DNA of 64,000 bases, taken from Buchananella sp. 14KM1171. Its GTDB lineage: Bacteria; Actinomycetota; Actinomycetes; Actinomycetales; Actinomycetaceae. The notes under the pieces are model-generated. The model did not search any database. It was given only the letters and a program-made list of their open reading frames with translations, and had not been told where the DNA came from. The position numbers and the translations under genes are program-made. Positions 26,786-34,129 of the stretch are shown piece by piece (the stretch's first letter is position 1; every line of letters begins with the position of its first letter). Location of the stretch: contig NZ_CP159981.1 in NCBI RefSeq assembly GCF_041380365.1, forward strand, positions 682,001 to 746,000, in the 5' to 3' direction.

Positions 26786-26937
26786 ACCGGCGCGCCCGCG
26801 CCCCGCAGTGTTTCAGTTTTGAACGGCCTAGACCTTGTGCATTCGACCTAGACCATGCGTAGTGCTCTAAGGTCTAGGTCGAATGCACAAGGTCTAGGTC
26901 GACCGGTTTAGCCCATCGTGGGTCCTGTGCGCGCACC
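26786..26937. repeat. Direct repeat DR2 with perfect 28-bp hairpin
   Basis: Second copy of the 152-nt element. Left arm 26827-26854, loop 26855-26870, right arm 26871-26898, all Watson-Crick paired. Relative to DR1 the arms differ at two positions and each change is matched in the opposite arm (A-T to G-C, C-G to T-A), so pairing is preserved. Confidence 0.85.
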
Positions 26938-27103
26938 TGAGCCCGGCACCTGCGCGCGTCACTGGAGTCCGGCACCGACGCACGTCGCTGGAGTCCGGCG
27001 CGCTATTCCCTCACAACCCGCCCCGGCAGGGCCACTGCTCGCGCGCCCCCGATGGCACCACTGCTCGCGCGCACCCCGCCCCAGTGGCGCCACTGCTCGC
27101 GCG
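26938..27103. repeat. Short degenerate repeats between DR2 and mrp
   Basis: TGAGCCCGGCACCTGCGCGCG at 26938 (21 nt; first 20 resemble the bases after the DUF1003 stop at 20881). CTGGAGTCCGGC occurs twice (near 26962 and 26989) and CACTGCTCGCGCG three times (near 27033, 27059 and 27091). No reading frame with support is seen from 26642 to 27167. Confidence 0.6.
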
Positions 27104-27167
27104 GGCGGGATTTGCGCCGGGCGGCTGGCGGCGACGTCGGCCACCCGCCCGGGTAAAATCGCTGTCC

Positions 27168-28301
27168 ATGAGTGAAAACGCCCTCCTGGAGGCAATCCAC
27201 GCCGCCCTGGCCACGGTCATCGACCCCGAGATCCGCAGGCCAATCACGGAACTGGGCATGGTGGACAACGTGGAGGTGGACGGCGCGGGCATCGCGACTG
27301 TCCACATCCTGCTGACCACCGCCGGCTGCCCGTTGCGGGACAAGATCAGCAAGGACGTCGCCGCTGCGGTCGGCGCGGTGGAGGGCATCGAGGCCGTCGA
27401 CGTGCGCATGGGCGTCATGAACGACGAACAGAAAAGCGAACTGCGCTCCAAACTGACCGGCGGAGCACCAGAGCCGGAGATCCCGTTCACCAAGCCGGGC
27501 AACCTGACGCGCATCTACGCGGTCACCTCCGGCAAGGGCGGGGTGGGCAAGTCCACCGTCACCTCCAACCTGGCGGCCGCGATGGCCAAGCAGGGATTGA
27601 AGGTGGGCGTGGTGGACGCTGACATCTACGGGTTTTCCATCCCGCGCATGCTGGGCGTGGGCCACCCGCCCACCAAGGTTGACACCGCGATCATCCCGCC
27701 GGTGGCGAAGGACGTGAAGGTCATCTCGATCGGTATGTTCGTGCCGGACGGCCAGCCGGTGGTGTGGCGCGGCCCCATGCTGCACCGCGCGATCGGGCAG
27801 TTCCTGGGCGACGTGCACTGGGGTGACCTGGACGTGCTGCTGCTGGACCTGCCCCCGGGGACCGGCGACGTGGCCATCTCTATCGCCCAGTACCTGCCCA
27901 ACGCGGAGATCCTGGTGGTGACCACCCCGCAGCTCGCGGCCGCCGAGGTGGCCGAGCGCGCCGGCTCCATCGCCGCCCAGACCCGCCAGCGCGTGGTGGG
28001 CGTGGTGGAGAACATGAGCTACCTGGAGCAGGAGGACGGCACGCGCCTGGAGATCTTCGGGGCCGGCGGCGGCCAGGCCGTCTCCGAGCACCTGAGCGAG
28101 CAGCTTGGCTACGAAGTGCCGCTGCTGGCGCAGATTCCTTTGTCCGTTGATTTGCGCCGCTCCGGTGACCTGGGTGACCCCCTGGCCGGTCAGGACGCCG
28201 ACGACGCTGCCGCCGCCGCCCTGCGAGACGTGGCCGCAACGCTGGGCAAGCGGGCGCGGGGACTGTCCGGCCGCCCGCTTGGCGTTACCCCGCTGCGTTA
28301 G
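27168..28301 (+). CDS. mrp: Mrp/NBP35-family Fe-S cluster carrier ATPase
   Basis: 377-residue P-loop protein: N-terminal MIP18/DUF59 domain (IDPEIRRPITELGMVDNV), then the deviant Walker A SGKGGVGKST near residue 121, VVDADIYGFSIPRMLG, and LLLDLPPGTGDVAISIAQ. It is expected to carry iron-sulphur clusters for apo-protein maturation. The C-terminal CxxC of many homologs is absent (ENMSYLEQEDGTRLEIFGAGGG instead); this is also the case in some actinobacterial members. TAAAAT eight bases before the ATG suggests a near-leaderless mRNA. Followed 17 bp later by the O-methyltransferase gene. Confidence 0.93.
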   Translation: MSENALLEAIHAALATVIDPEIRRPITELGMVDNVEVDGAGIATVHILLTTAGCPLRDKISKDVAAAVGAVEGIEAVDVRMGVMNDEQKSELRSKLTGGAPEPEIPFTKPGNLTRIYAVTSGKGGVGKSTVTSNLAAAMAKQGLKVGVVDADIYGFSIPRMLGVGHPPTKVDTAIIPPVAKDVKVISIGMFVPDGQPVVWRGPMLHRAIGQFLGDVHWGDLDVLLLDLPPGTGDVAISIAQYLPNAEILVVTTPQLAAAEVAERAGSIAAQTRQRVVGVVENMSYLEQEDGTRLEIFGAGGGQAVSEHLSEQLGYEVPLLAQIPLSVDLRRSGDLGDPLAGQDADDAAAAALRDVAATLGKRARGLSGRPLGVTPLR

Positions 28302-28318
28302 TAGAAAGGCAGCCGAAA

Positions 28319-28945
28319 GTGGATAAGTCCCAGTCGTGGACCTACACGGAAGAATTCGTCACGGAGGACGAGGCGATCGCTGCGGGCCGCGTGAGCGCCC
28401 ACGAGCTGGGCGCCCCGACCATCTCCCCCGGCACCGGCGCGGCCCTGCGCCTGCTGGTGGCTGCCGGGGGCGCCAAGGCGGTGCTAGAAATCGGCACCGG
28501 CACGGGCGTGGGTTCCCTGTGGCTGCTGGCGGGCATGCCCGCCGACGGTGTGCTCACCTCCATCGACCCGGAGGCGGAGTTCCACAAGGCCGCCAAGAAG
28601 GTCCTGGCCACCGCCGGCTACCCGGCCACGCGACTGCGCCTGATCTGCGGGCAGCCGCTGGACGTGCTGCCGCGCATGGCCTCGCGTGCCTACGACGCGG
28701 TGGTGATCGACGCCTCCGTGGGTGACCACGCCGAGCACCTGGAGCACGCCAGGCGCCTGCTGCGCCCCGGCGGCCTGGTGTGTTTTGTGCACGCCCTTGC
28801 CGGGGATGCGGTGGCCGACCCGGCGCGCCGCGACGCGACCACCGTGGCCGCCCGCGAGCTGGGGCGCCACCTGCGGGACGACCAGGACTTCCTGACCACC
28901 CTGCTGCCGGTGGGCGACGGCCTGTTGGCGGCCGTGCGGCGCTAG
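28319..28945 (+). CDS. O-methyltransferase (class I SAM-dependent, CCoAOMT type)
   Basis: 208-residue methyltransferase with SAM motif I VLEIGTGTGVGSLWLL near residue 57, LTSIDPEAEFH for motif II, and VVIDASVGDHAEHLEHARRLLRPGG for the metal/SAM-binding Asp and motif III. It resembles mycobacterial Rv1220c-type enzymes; acceptor unknown. The GTG has AAAGG nine bases upstream and the gene lies 17 bp after mrp, so both are probably one transcript ending at the strong hairpin at 28960. Order mrp, O-methyltransferase, DUF3117, LOG matches other actinobacteria. Confidence 0.88.
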   Translation: MDKSQSWTYTEEFVTEDEAIAAGRVSAHELGAPTISPGTGAALRLLVAAGGAKAVLEIGTGTGVGSLWLLAGMPADGVLTSIDPEAEFHKAAKKVLATAGYPATRLRLICGQPLDVLPRMASRAYDAVVIDASVGDHAEHLEHARRLLRPGGLVCFVHALAGDAVADPARRDATTVAARELGRHLRDDQDFLTTLLPVGDGLLAAVRR

Positions 28946-28959
28946 CTGCACGGGCGAAA

Positions 28960-28998
28960 AGACTGGGAGGGGCGGCCGGCGGCCGCCCCTCCCAGTCT
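28960..28998. terminator. Bidirectional terminator hairpin
   Basis: Perfect 19-bp inverted repeat with a one-base centre (AGACTGGGAGGGGCGGCCG and its complement), between the convergent O-methyltransferase and DUF3117 genes. Confidence 0.85.
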
Positions 28999-29009
28999 CT
29001 TGGTGAAGC

Positions 29010-29174
29010 TCAGTTGACGCCCTGCAGGCAGGTGGCCAGCTCCTTGGCCTCGTCAGCGGAGAGCTCTACCACCAGGCGGCCTCCGCCTTCCAGCGGAACA
29101 CGCATGACGATGCTGCGTCCTTCCTTGGTTACCTCAAGCGGACCATCACCGGTGCGCGGCTTCATCGCTGCCAT
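29010..29174 (-). CDS. DUF3117 family small protein
   Basis: 54-residue protein beginning MAAMKPRTGDGPLEVTKEGR and continuing with SIVMRVPLEGGGRLVVELSA and DEAKELATCLQGV, the complete DUF3117 pattern, an actinobacteria-specific family of unknown function. AAGGAG with an A-rich spacer precedes the ATG. On the minus strand TAGAAT at about 29221-29226 may be its -10 element. It is close to the LOG gene (divergent) and ends 11 bases from the bidirectional terminator. Confidence 0.92.
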   Translation of the reverse strand: MAAMKPRTGDGPLEVTKEGRSIVMRVPLEGGGRLVVELSADEAKELATCLQGVN

Positions 29175-29309
29175 GGGTTCTCCTTGCGTTTGCTACGGCG
29201 CTGAATAAACGCTGTAGCCATTCTAGTTGGTGATTCCCCAAAGCGCCGCTTACCAGCGGCCCGTTGCGGATAACGCCCGTAGGATGGCCCCGAACAGGGA
29301 GGTAGCACC

Positions 29310-30071
29310 ATGATGTTGTCCAAGAAGACCACCTACCACAAGGGCCCAACGCTGCTGCGCGGCCCGCACATTCCCAGTGAGACCACGGATGCTCGCCTCC
29401 TTGCCTCTGCGGACGACACCGATTGGCTCCACAAGGACCCGTGGCGGGTGATGCGGATCCAGGCCGAGTTCGTGGAAGGCTTCGGGGCGCTGGCGGAGCT
29501 GGGCCCGGCGATCTCCATCTTCGGTTCGGCCCGCACCGGCCCGGGCACGCCCGAGTATCAGATGGGCGAGCGAACCGCCGCCCTGCTGGTGGAGCGCGGC
29601 TTTGCGGTGATTACCGGCGGCGGGCCGGGCGTCATGGAGGCCGGCAACAAGGGCGCCGCCCAGGCCGGTGGCACCTCCGTGGGCCTGGGAATCGAACTTC
29701 CCTTCGAGCAGGGTCTGAACGACTACGTCAACCTGGGCATCAACTTCCGCTACTTCTTTGCCCGCAAGACCATGTTCGTGAAATACGCCCAGGGCTTCGT
29801 GTGCCTGCCGGGCGGGTTTGGCACCCTGGACGAGCTCTTCGAGGCGCTCACCCTGGTGCAGACCCACAAGGTGCGCTCCTTCCCCCTGGCGTTGATCGAC
29901 TCCAGCTACTGGGGCGGCCTGCTGGACTGGATCCGGGAGACGATGGTGGGGCGCGGCACCATCTCCGCCTCAGACCTGGACCTGATCCGACTGGTGGACA
30001 CCCCCGAGGAGGCGGTGGACTTCGTGGTCTCCCGCGTGCACGACCTGGCAAACGGGGACGCGAACGCCTAG
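29310..30071 (+). CDS. LOG-family protein (TIGR00730, Rossmann fold)
   Basis: 253-residue nucleoside 5'-monophosphate phosphoribohydrolase-like protein. Family motifs are explicit: ITGGGPGVMEAGNKGA near residue 98 and CLPGGFGTLDELFEAL near 168, with the catalytic Arg/Glu region FFARKTMFVKYAQ. Members release the base from cytokinin riboside monophosphates or AMP; in bacteria the physiological substrate is often uncertain. GGGAGG seven bases before the ATG sets the start. The next 140 bp up to the toxin gene contain no other gene. Confidence 0.92.
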   Translation: MMLSKKTTYHKGPTLLRGPHIPSETTDARLLASADDTDWLHKDPWRVMRIQAEFVEGFGALAELGPAISIFGSARTGPGTPEYQMGERTAALLVERGFAVITGGGPGVMEAGNKGAAQAGGTSVGLGIELPFEQGLNDYVNLGINFRYFFARKTMFVKYAQGFVCLPGGFGTLDELFEALTLVQTHKVRSFPLALIDSSYWGGLLDWIRETMVGRGTISASDLDLIRLVDTPEEAVDFVVSRVHDLANGDANA

Positions 30072-30211
30072 CGGGGTCTCTCAGGCACTCACAATCCCCA
30101 GCGTGACCAGTGCACATGGCCCCCACCCGCACATTGCGATAGATTCGCCGAAGGCCTCTAGACGGAATATGCCGACCGGGGAGGCTGCACGTCAGCCACT
30201 GGAGGTTCTCG

Positions 30212-31774
30212 TTGGGTACACGTCCCTCTGATTGGAGTGCTCTGGGGTTGGGTGGTGATCCGACTTCGGGGGATCCGGTGGTGGTGCGTGATGGCGCTAC
30301 CCGGTATCGGGGTGTGGCTGATGCGATCAAGCGTTGCGCCGACAGCCTGCGGGCGCTGGAGGCGGGGGCGAGTTCGCGGGCTGAGAGTGTCACGGCGCTG
30401 CTGGAGCAGCGTGACACCCTGGTGGACGGGATTGGTAGAGCAGAGGGGCGTTATCGCGCGGCCGGGGACGCACTGGAGACGTATTCGGCGGCGCTGGACC
30501 GGGTACAGACCGACACGCTGAATGCTTTGTATGCGGCCAGGCAGGCCACGTGGGAACGCGATGAGGCCCGCGACAACCAGCACTACTACCAAGACCTGGC
30601 CGACGACTACGCGAATACCGACGACGACAGCGGCTATGGGCATGACCAGCAGGTGCGTTACACGCGGCTAGCTAATAGTGCTGGACAGGAGGCGGCGGCC
30701 GCACAGGAGCGGATTGATAACCAAGTCCAGGTGGCCCAAAACGCCGTCCAGGAGCGTGACCAAGCCGCCCAGACAGCTATTGACGCCATCCAGCGGGCAA
30801 CCACCACCGATGGGCTCAATGATGGCCGGTGGGAGGACTACGGCGCCAAGATCCTGGGCTGGATCGCAGACCTAGCTCAGGCAATCGCCCAGTTCGCTGG
30901 GATCCTGGCCATGGCCCTGTGCTGGATCCCCGTACTAGGCCCAGCACTAGCAGTCATCGCCGCAATCGCGGGCATCGTAGAAGCCGTAGCGAACATCGGC
31001 CTAGCCATCGGCGGTGAGAAGAGCTGGGGCGAAGCCCTCCTCTCCGTGGGCTTCGCCGCCCTAGGCTGCATCGGTCTAGGCGGACTACGCGGCGCAGTCT
31101 CCTCACTCAAGGCCCTGAAGAACTTTGGTGGGGCACTCAAAACTGCTGGTGGACTGAAGGGCGCGTTCTTAACCTTCGCCAAAAGCACCATCCCACCCGG
31201 TGCGCGCGACGCATTGCTGAAGTTCGGGCAGCGCTTACGCATCGCCGCCAACAGGAAGAACCTCTACGTCAAAGGCAAGACCCTCCAACCAGGAACCAAG
31301 GGCCGAGACCTCCTAGCATCAAAATCCCCCTACGGACGCCGGTTCGGCAGACGGATCAAGAACTCGCAAGAGTGGGAACTACTCTATAGAACGGGCCCCG
31401 ACTTGAACGATGTTGCCTGGCCAAACCCATGCTTCATAGAAGGCAGCAAGCGCTCATTCAACGTAGACGAGTACATCAGACGCTACGGAGACACGATCGA
31501 CCGGATCGGAGGAGGTACCGGCAAATGGTTTTCCCCAGTAGAGAAGGGAAGAGTATTTAGCTTTGAGGCGCGCGCCGTACCGCGCTACCATCTGGAATAC
31601 GAATACAATCAGATACGCCTCGTAGAGGCCCCCAAGGATTGGACTATCGAAGTTTCAGTCGCCACACCAGGCTTCGGCCAACCTGGCGGCGCCCTACAGA
31701 TTCAGTTCATCTCGAAAGGAAGAGAGGTATCCTTCGCAGAACTCCTAGACAAATCAAGGAGCACAGTATGGTGA
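30212..31774 (+). CDS. Polymorphic toxin with T7SS-type N-terminus and C-terminal TNT (NAD+ glycohydrolase) domain
   Basis: 520 residues from a TTG start with GGAGG six bases upstream. N-terminus (LGGDPTSGDPVVVRDGA then long helices to ~195) resembles T7SS secretion-signal toxins. Hydrophobic segments at ~212-268 and 273-300 may insert in membranes. From about 415 the sequence matches tuberculosis necrotizing toxin domains: DTIDRIGGGTGKWFSP near 427, FSFEARAVPRYHL, and GFGQPGGALQIQF near 487 (the Gln is the likely catalytic residue). Activity expected: hydrolysis of NAD+ in a target cell. The next gene overlaps its stop and should encode immunity. The 3' third is much AT-richer than flanking genes, pointing to horizontal acquisition of the toxin tip. 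No secretion machinery is in the window. Confidence 0.82.
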   Translation: MGTRPSDWSALGLGGDPTSGDPVVVRDGATRYRGVADAIKRCADSLRALEAGASSRAESVTALLEQRDTLVDGIGRAEGRYRAAGDALETYSAALDRVQTDTLNALYAARQATWERDEARDNQHYYQDLADDYANTDDDSGYGHDQQVRYTRLANSAGQEAAAAQERIDNQVQVAQNAVQERDQAAQTAIDAIQRATTTDGLNDGRWEDYGAKILGWIADLAQAIAQFAGILAMALCWIPVLGPALAVIAAIAGIVEAVANIGLAIGGEKSWGEALLSVGFAALGCIGLGGLRGAVSSLKALKNFGGALKTAGGLKGAFLTFAKSTIPPGARDALLKFGQRLRIAANRKNLYVKGKTLQPGTKGRDLLASKSPYGRRFGRRIKNSQEWELLYRTGPDLNDVAWPNPCFIEGSKRSFNVDEYIRRYGDTIDRIGGGTGKWFSPVEKGRVFSFEARAVPRYHLEYEYNQIRLVEAPKDWTIEVSVATPGFGQPGGALQIQFISKGREVSFAELLDKSRSTVW

Positions 31775-32301
31775 CATTCGCACTGACTAACACCTTCCTC
31801 CGTTTTTTGCAATCACTCACTCCAGACACCACCATTGTGGAATATGAGAGCGGATACGGAATTTCCCACAGGTTCGGCGTCTCCACGCGCATAACATTGC
31901 ATGAAGGCGAGTACCAGGTCGGCACGATTGAAAGAAGTAGCGACCCCGACTACACACTATTCACACCTAATCTGGACCTAGCAGAAAAGTACCTAGTTTC
32001 ACTCATAGGGGCACGGCATAGATTTAGGCACAACCTCTCCCCATTCGACTCAATCAACATGAGACGAAACAGGAAAACTGGATACGACTACCGCCAAATC
32101 GACGCCGATTACTCGTCGCTCATATCACCAGATGGCGAAATCGTTCCCGCCAAGATTAGAACATCCGTCAGCCTCGGCGATTTGAACGCCTTCTCATACA
32201 TTGTCAACGAATCCATAGAAGACGTCATAAGCTCTTATCTGGACCGCTACGGCCGCCCGCTCTTCAACGAATTCCTGGCCCGCGACTCACACTACTATTA
32301 A
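31768..32301 (+). CDS. Probable immunity protein for the TNT toxin
   Basis: 177-residue protein with no signal peptide or membrane segment, rich in Tyr, Asp, Ser and Ile, and AT-rich in coding sequence. AAGGAG precedes the ATG at 31768, which lies within the last codons of the toxin gene (stop 31772-31774), so both are co-translated. Features: YGISHRFGVSTRITLHEGEYQVGTI near the N-terminus and a helical C-terminus (YIVNESIEDVISSYLDRYGRPLF). I do not recognise a named family with certainty. The immunity role rests on toxin-immunity gene order; binding to the TNT active site is the known mechanism for the M. tuberculosis pair. Confidence 0.72.
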   Translation: MVTFALTNTFLRFLQSLTPDTTIVEYESGYGISHRFGVSTRITLHEGEYQVGTIERSSDPDYTLFTPNLDLAEKYLVSLIGARHRFRHNLSPFDSINMRRNRKTGYDYRQIDADYSSLISPDGEIVPAKIRTSVSLGDLNAFSYIVNESIEDVISSYLDRYGRPLFNEFLARDSHYY

Positions 32302-32439
32302 GCGCACAATTTCAAGCGCACGACCACCGGCTCATTACAGGCGAGAAGATCTCATCCCAGCTACGCGAACACTTACTGGCAACACAGCATTTCTAATACA
32401 CGATGGGTCAGGTAATCCGGCAGGGCCCCAACTGCCAAA

Positions 32440-33981
32440 TCAGTCCTCCACCACGCGGGCGGCCTCCACTATCGAGCCGGACAGGGACGGGTAGACGTTG
32501 ATCATGCCCGCCAAGTCGGCGGCCGTCAGGTGCTGCTTTACCGCGAGTGCCACGGGCAGGATCAGTTCGCTGGCGCGCGGCCCCACGATCACCCCGCCCA
32601 CAACCAGGCCATCGCGGCGAGAGATGACCAGCTTCAGGAAGCCGGTCTGGATGCCGAGCATCTTGGCACGCGGATTGCGCGGCAGCGGCAGCCGGGAGAT
32701 GAAGCAGTCCAGCCCCTGTTCGTGGACCTGCTGGGGCTGCACGCCCACGGTGGCGATCTCCGGGGCGGTGAACACGGTGGCGGCAACGTCCCCGGTGTCC
32801 AGCGGGGCGACCGCGTCACCCAGCGCGTGCCACATGGCGATGCGCCCCTGCATGGCCGCCACCGACGCCAAGGGCAGCACCCCGGTGCAGTCCCCGGCGG
32901 CGTAGACGCGAAAGGCGGTGGTGCGCGATACCCGATCCACCTGGATGTGCCCGGACGGGCTCAGCTCCACCCCGGCGTTCTCCAGGCCCAGCCGGGAGGT
33001 GTTGGGTACGGCTCCCACGGCCACCAGGCAGTGGGAGCCGGGCAGCACCCGCCCATCCTCGAGCCGCACGGCCACGCCCTCCCCGTCCTCGGTCAGTTCC
33101 ACCGCCACCGCCCGGGCGGAGGTGACCACCTGCATCCCGCGCTCGCGCAGCTCCTGCTCGATCAGCGCGGCGGCCTCCGGTTCCTGCCCCGGCAGCACGC
33201 CGGGCCGGGAGCTCACCAGCGTCACGCGGGCCCCCAGTAGTTGGTAGGCGCTGGCCAGTTCCACGCCGGTCACGCCGGAACCGATCACCACCAGGTGCTC
33301 GGGCATCTCCTCCAGGTTGTAGAGCTGCGCCCAGGTCAGGATGCGCTTGCCGTCGGGCCGCCCGGCGGGCAGCTCGCGGGGCCTGGCCCCCACGGCCAGC
33401 AGCACGAACTCGGCCTCGCAGTCCAGGTAGCCGCCGTCGGGCAGGGTGGCGCGCACCGTGCGCAGCCCGCCCTCCCCCGTCGCTGGCAGCAGCGCGCCGC
33501 GCCCGTGCAGCACCCGCACCCCGGCTCGCTGCAGCGTAGCCTCGATGTCCGCAGACTGCTCCAGCGCCAGCGCCCGCACCCGCTCATTCAGCGCGCGCAG
33601 GTCCACATTCGCCACCGGTTGGGCCGACCCGGCCTGCGCTTTGCCGGCCTCGTTGGGCGCGGCGGCGCGCGCGGCAACGTCGTCCATCCCGGGCGCGGCG
33701 GGAGTAGCGGCGTGCGCAAACCGCAGGCCCAGGTGGGCGGCGCGTTCTGCGATGGTGAGCCACTCGGCGGTGGCGATGAGGGTCTTGGAGGGAACCACGT
33801 CGGTCAAGACTGCCGCGCCTCCCAGGCCGCGTTCCTCGATCAGGGTGACGCTGGCCCCCAGGCGGGCGGCGGTCAAAGCGGCCTCGTAGCCGCCGGGCCC
33901 ACCGCCCACGATCACGACGCGCGAGCCACGTCGGGTGGAGGAGGGGCGGGGAGAATCCGGGGCGGGGGCGACGTTGCTCAT
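32440..33981 (-). CDS. lpdA: LpdA-type flavoprotein NAD(P)H quinone dehydrogenase
   Basis: 513-residue member of the pyridine nucleotide-disulfide oxidoreductase fold. FAD motif VVIVGGGPGGYEAALTAARLG near residue 21, NAD motif VVIGSGVTGVELASAYQLLG near 270, and VYAAGDCTGVLPLASVAAMQG near 360. The redox-active CxxxxC of dihydrolipoyl dehydrogenases is missing (GLGGAAVLTDVVPSKT), as in mycobacterial LpdA (Rv3303c), a quinone reductase. A ~60-residue Ala-rich insertion follows the first strand-helix units. The ATG at 33981 is six bases after CACAAT (-10-like), so the transcript is probably leaderless; the longer frame to 34080 is rejected. Confidence 0.88.
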   Translation of the reverse strand: MSNVAPAPDSPRPSSTRRGSRVVIVGGGPGGYEAALTAARLGASVTLIEERGLGGAAVLTDVVPSKTLIATAEWLTIAERAAHLGLRFAHAATPAAPGMDDVAARAAAPNEAGKAQAGSAQPVANVDLRALNERVRALALEQSADIEATLQRAGVRVLHGRGALLPATGEGGLRTVRATLPDGGYLDCEAEFVLLAVGARPRELPAGRPDGKRILTWAQLYNLEEMPEHLVVIGSGVTGVELASAYQLLGARVTLVSSRPGVLPGQEPEAAALIEQELRERGMQVVTSARAVAVELTEDGEGVAVRLEDGRVLPGSHCLVAVGAVPNTSRLGLENAGVELSPSGHIQVDRVSRTTAFRVYAAGDCTGVLPLASVAAMQGRIAMWHALGDAVAPLDTGDVAATVFTAPEIATVGVQPQQVHEQGLDCFISRLPLPRNPRAKMLGIQTGFLKLVISRRDGLVVGGVIVGPRASELILPVALAVKQHLTAADLAGMINVYPSLSGSIVEAARVVED

Positions 33982-34094
33982 GCACGCATTGTGCCGCCAG
34001 GGCGCGCTCGGCGATGCGCGTTTGAACGAAAGAGGGCACCCTAGAGGGTGGAGCGGGGCGCGCCCGATCCTGCCCGCCACGCGGCGCGTCGGCC

Positions 34095-34100
34095 CTAGAA
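34095..34100 (+). promoter_or_regulatory. -10 element of the phosphohexomutase gene
   Basis: TAGAAT at 34095-34100, about 30 bases before the ATG at 34130, followed by a leader with AGAGGGG as ribosome binding site. A -35 box is not obvious. Confidence 0.4.
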
Positions 34101-34129
34101 TCGCCAGAGCTTCAAAAAGAGGGGTAGTG

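Larger units (their letters stand above)
21021..26937. other. Inverted-repeat lipoprotein/MacAB exporter module bounded by direct repeats
   Basis: Direct repeats DR1 and DR2 enclose two inverted arms of about 1.18 kb (21184-22365 and 25607-26793). Each arm carries the same promoter region and a lipoprotein gene. An adaptor and an ABC permease/ATPase gene lie between the arms, running on the same strand as lipoprotein B. No transposase, integrase or recombinase gene is present. The block separates DUF1003 from mrp, genes that are neighbours in other actinobacteria, so it looks inserted or amplified. Confidence 0.7.

Noticed and set aside
21021..26937. Insertion sequence or composite transposon
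   Set aside because: Inverted and direct repeats are present, but no transposase, integrase or recombinase reading frame exists inside or beside the block.
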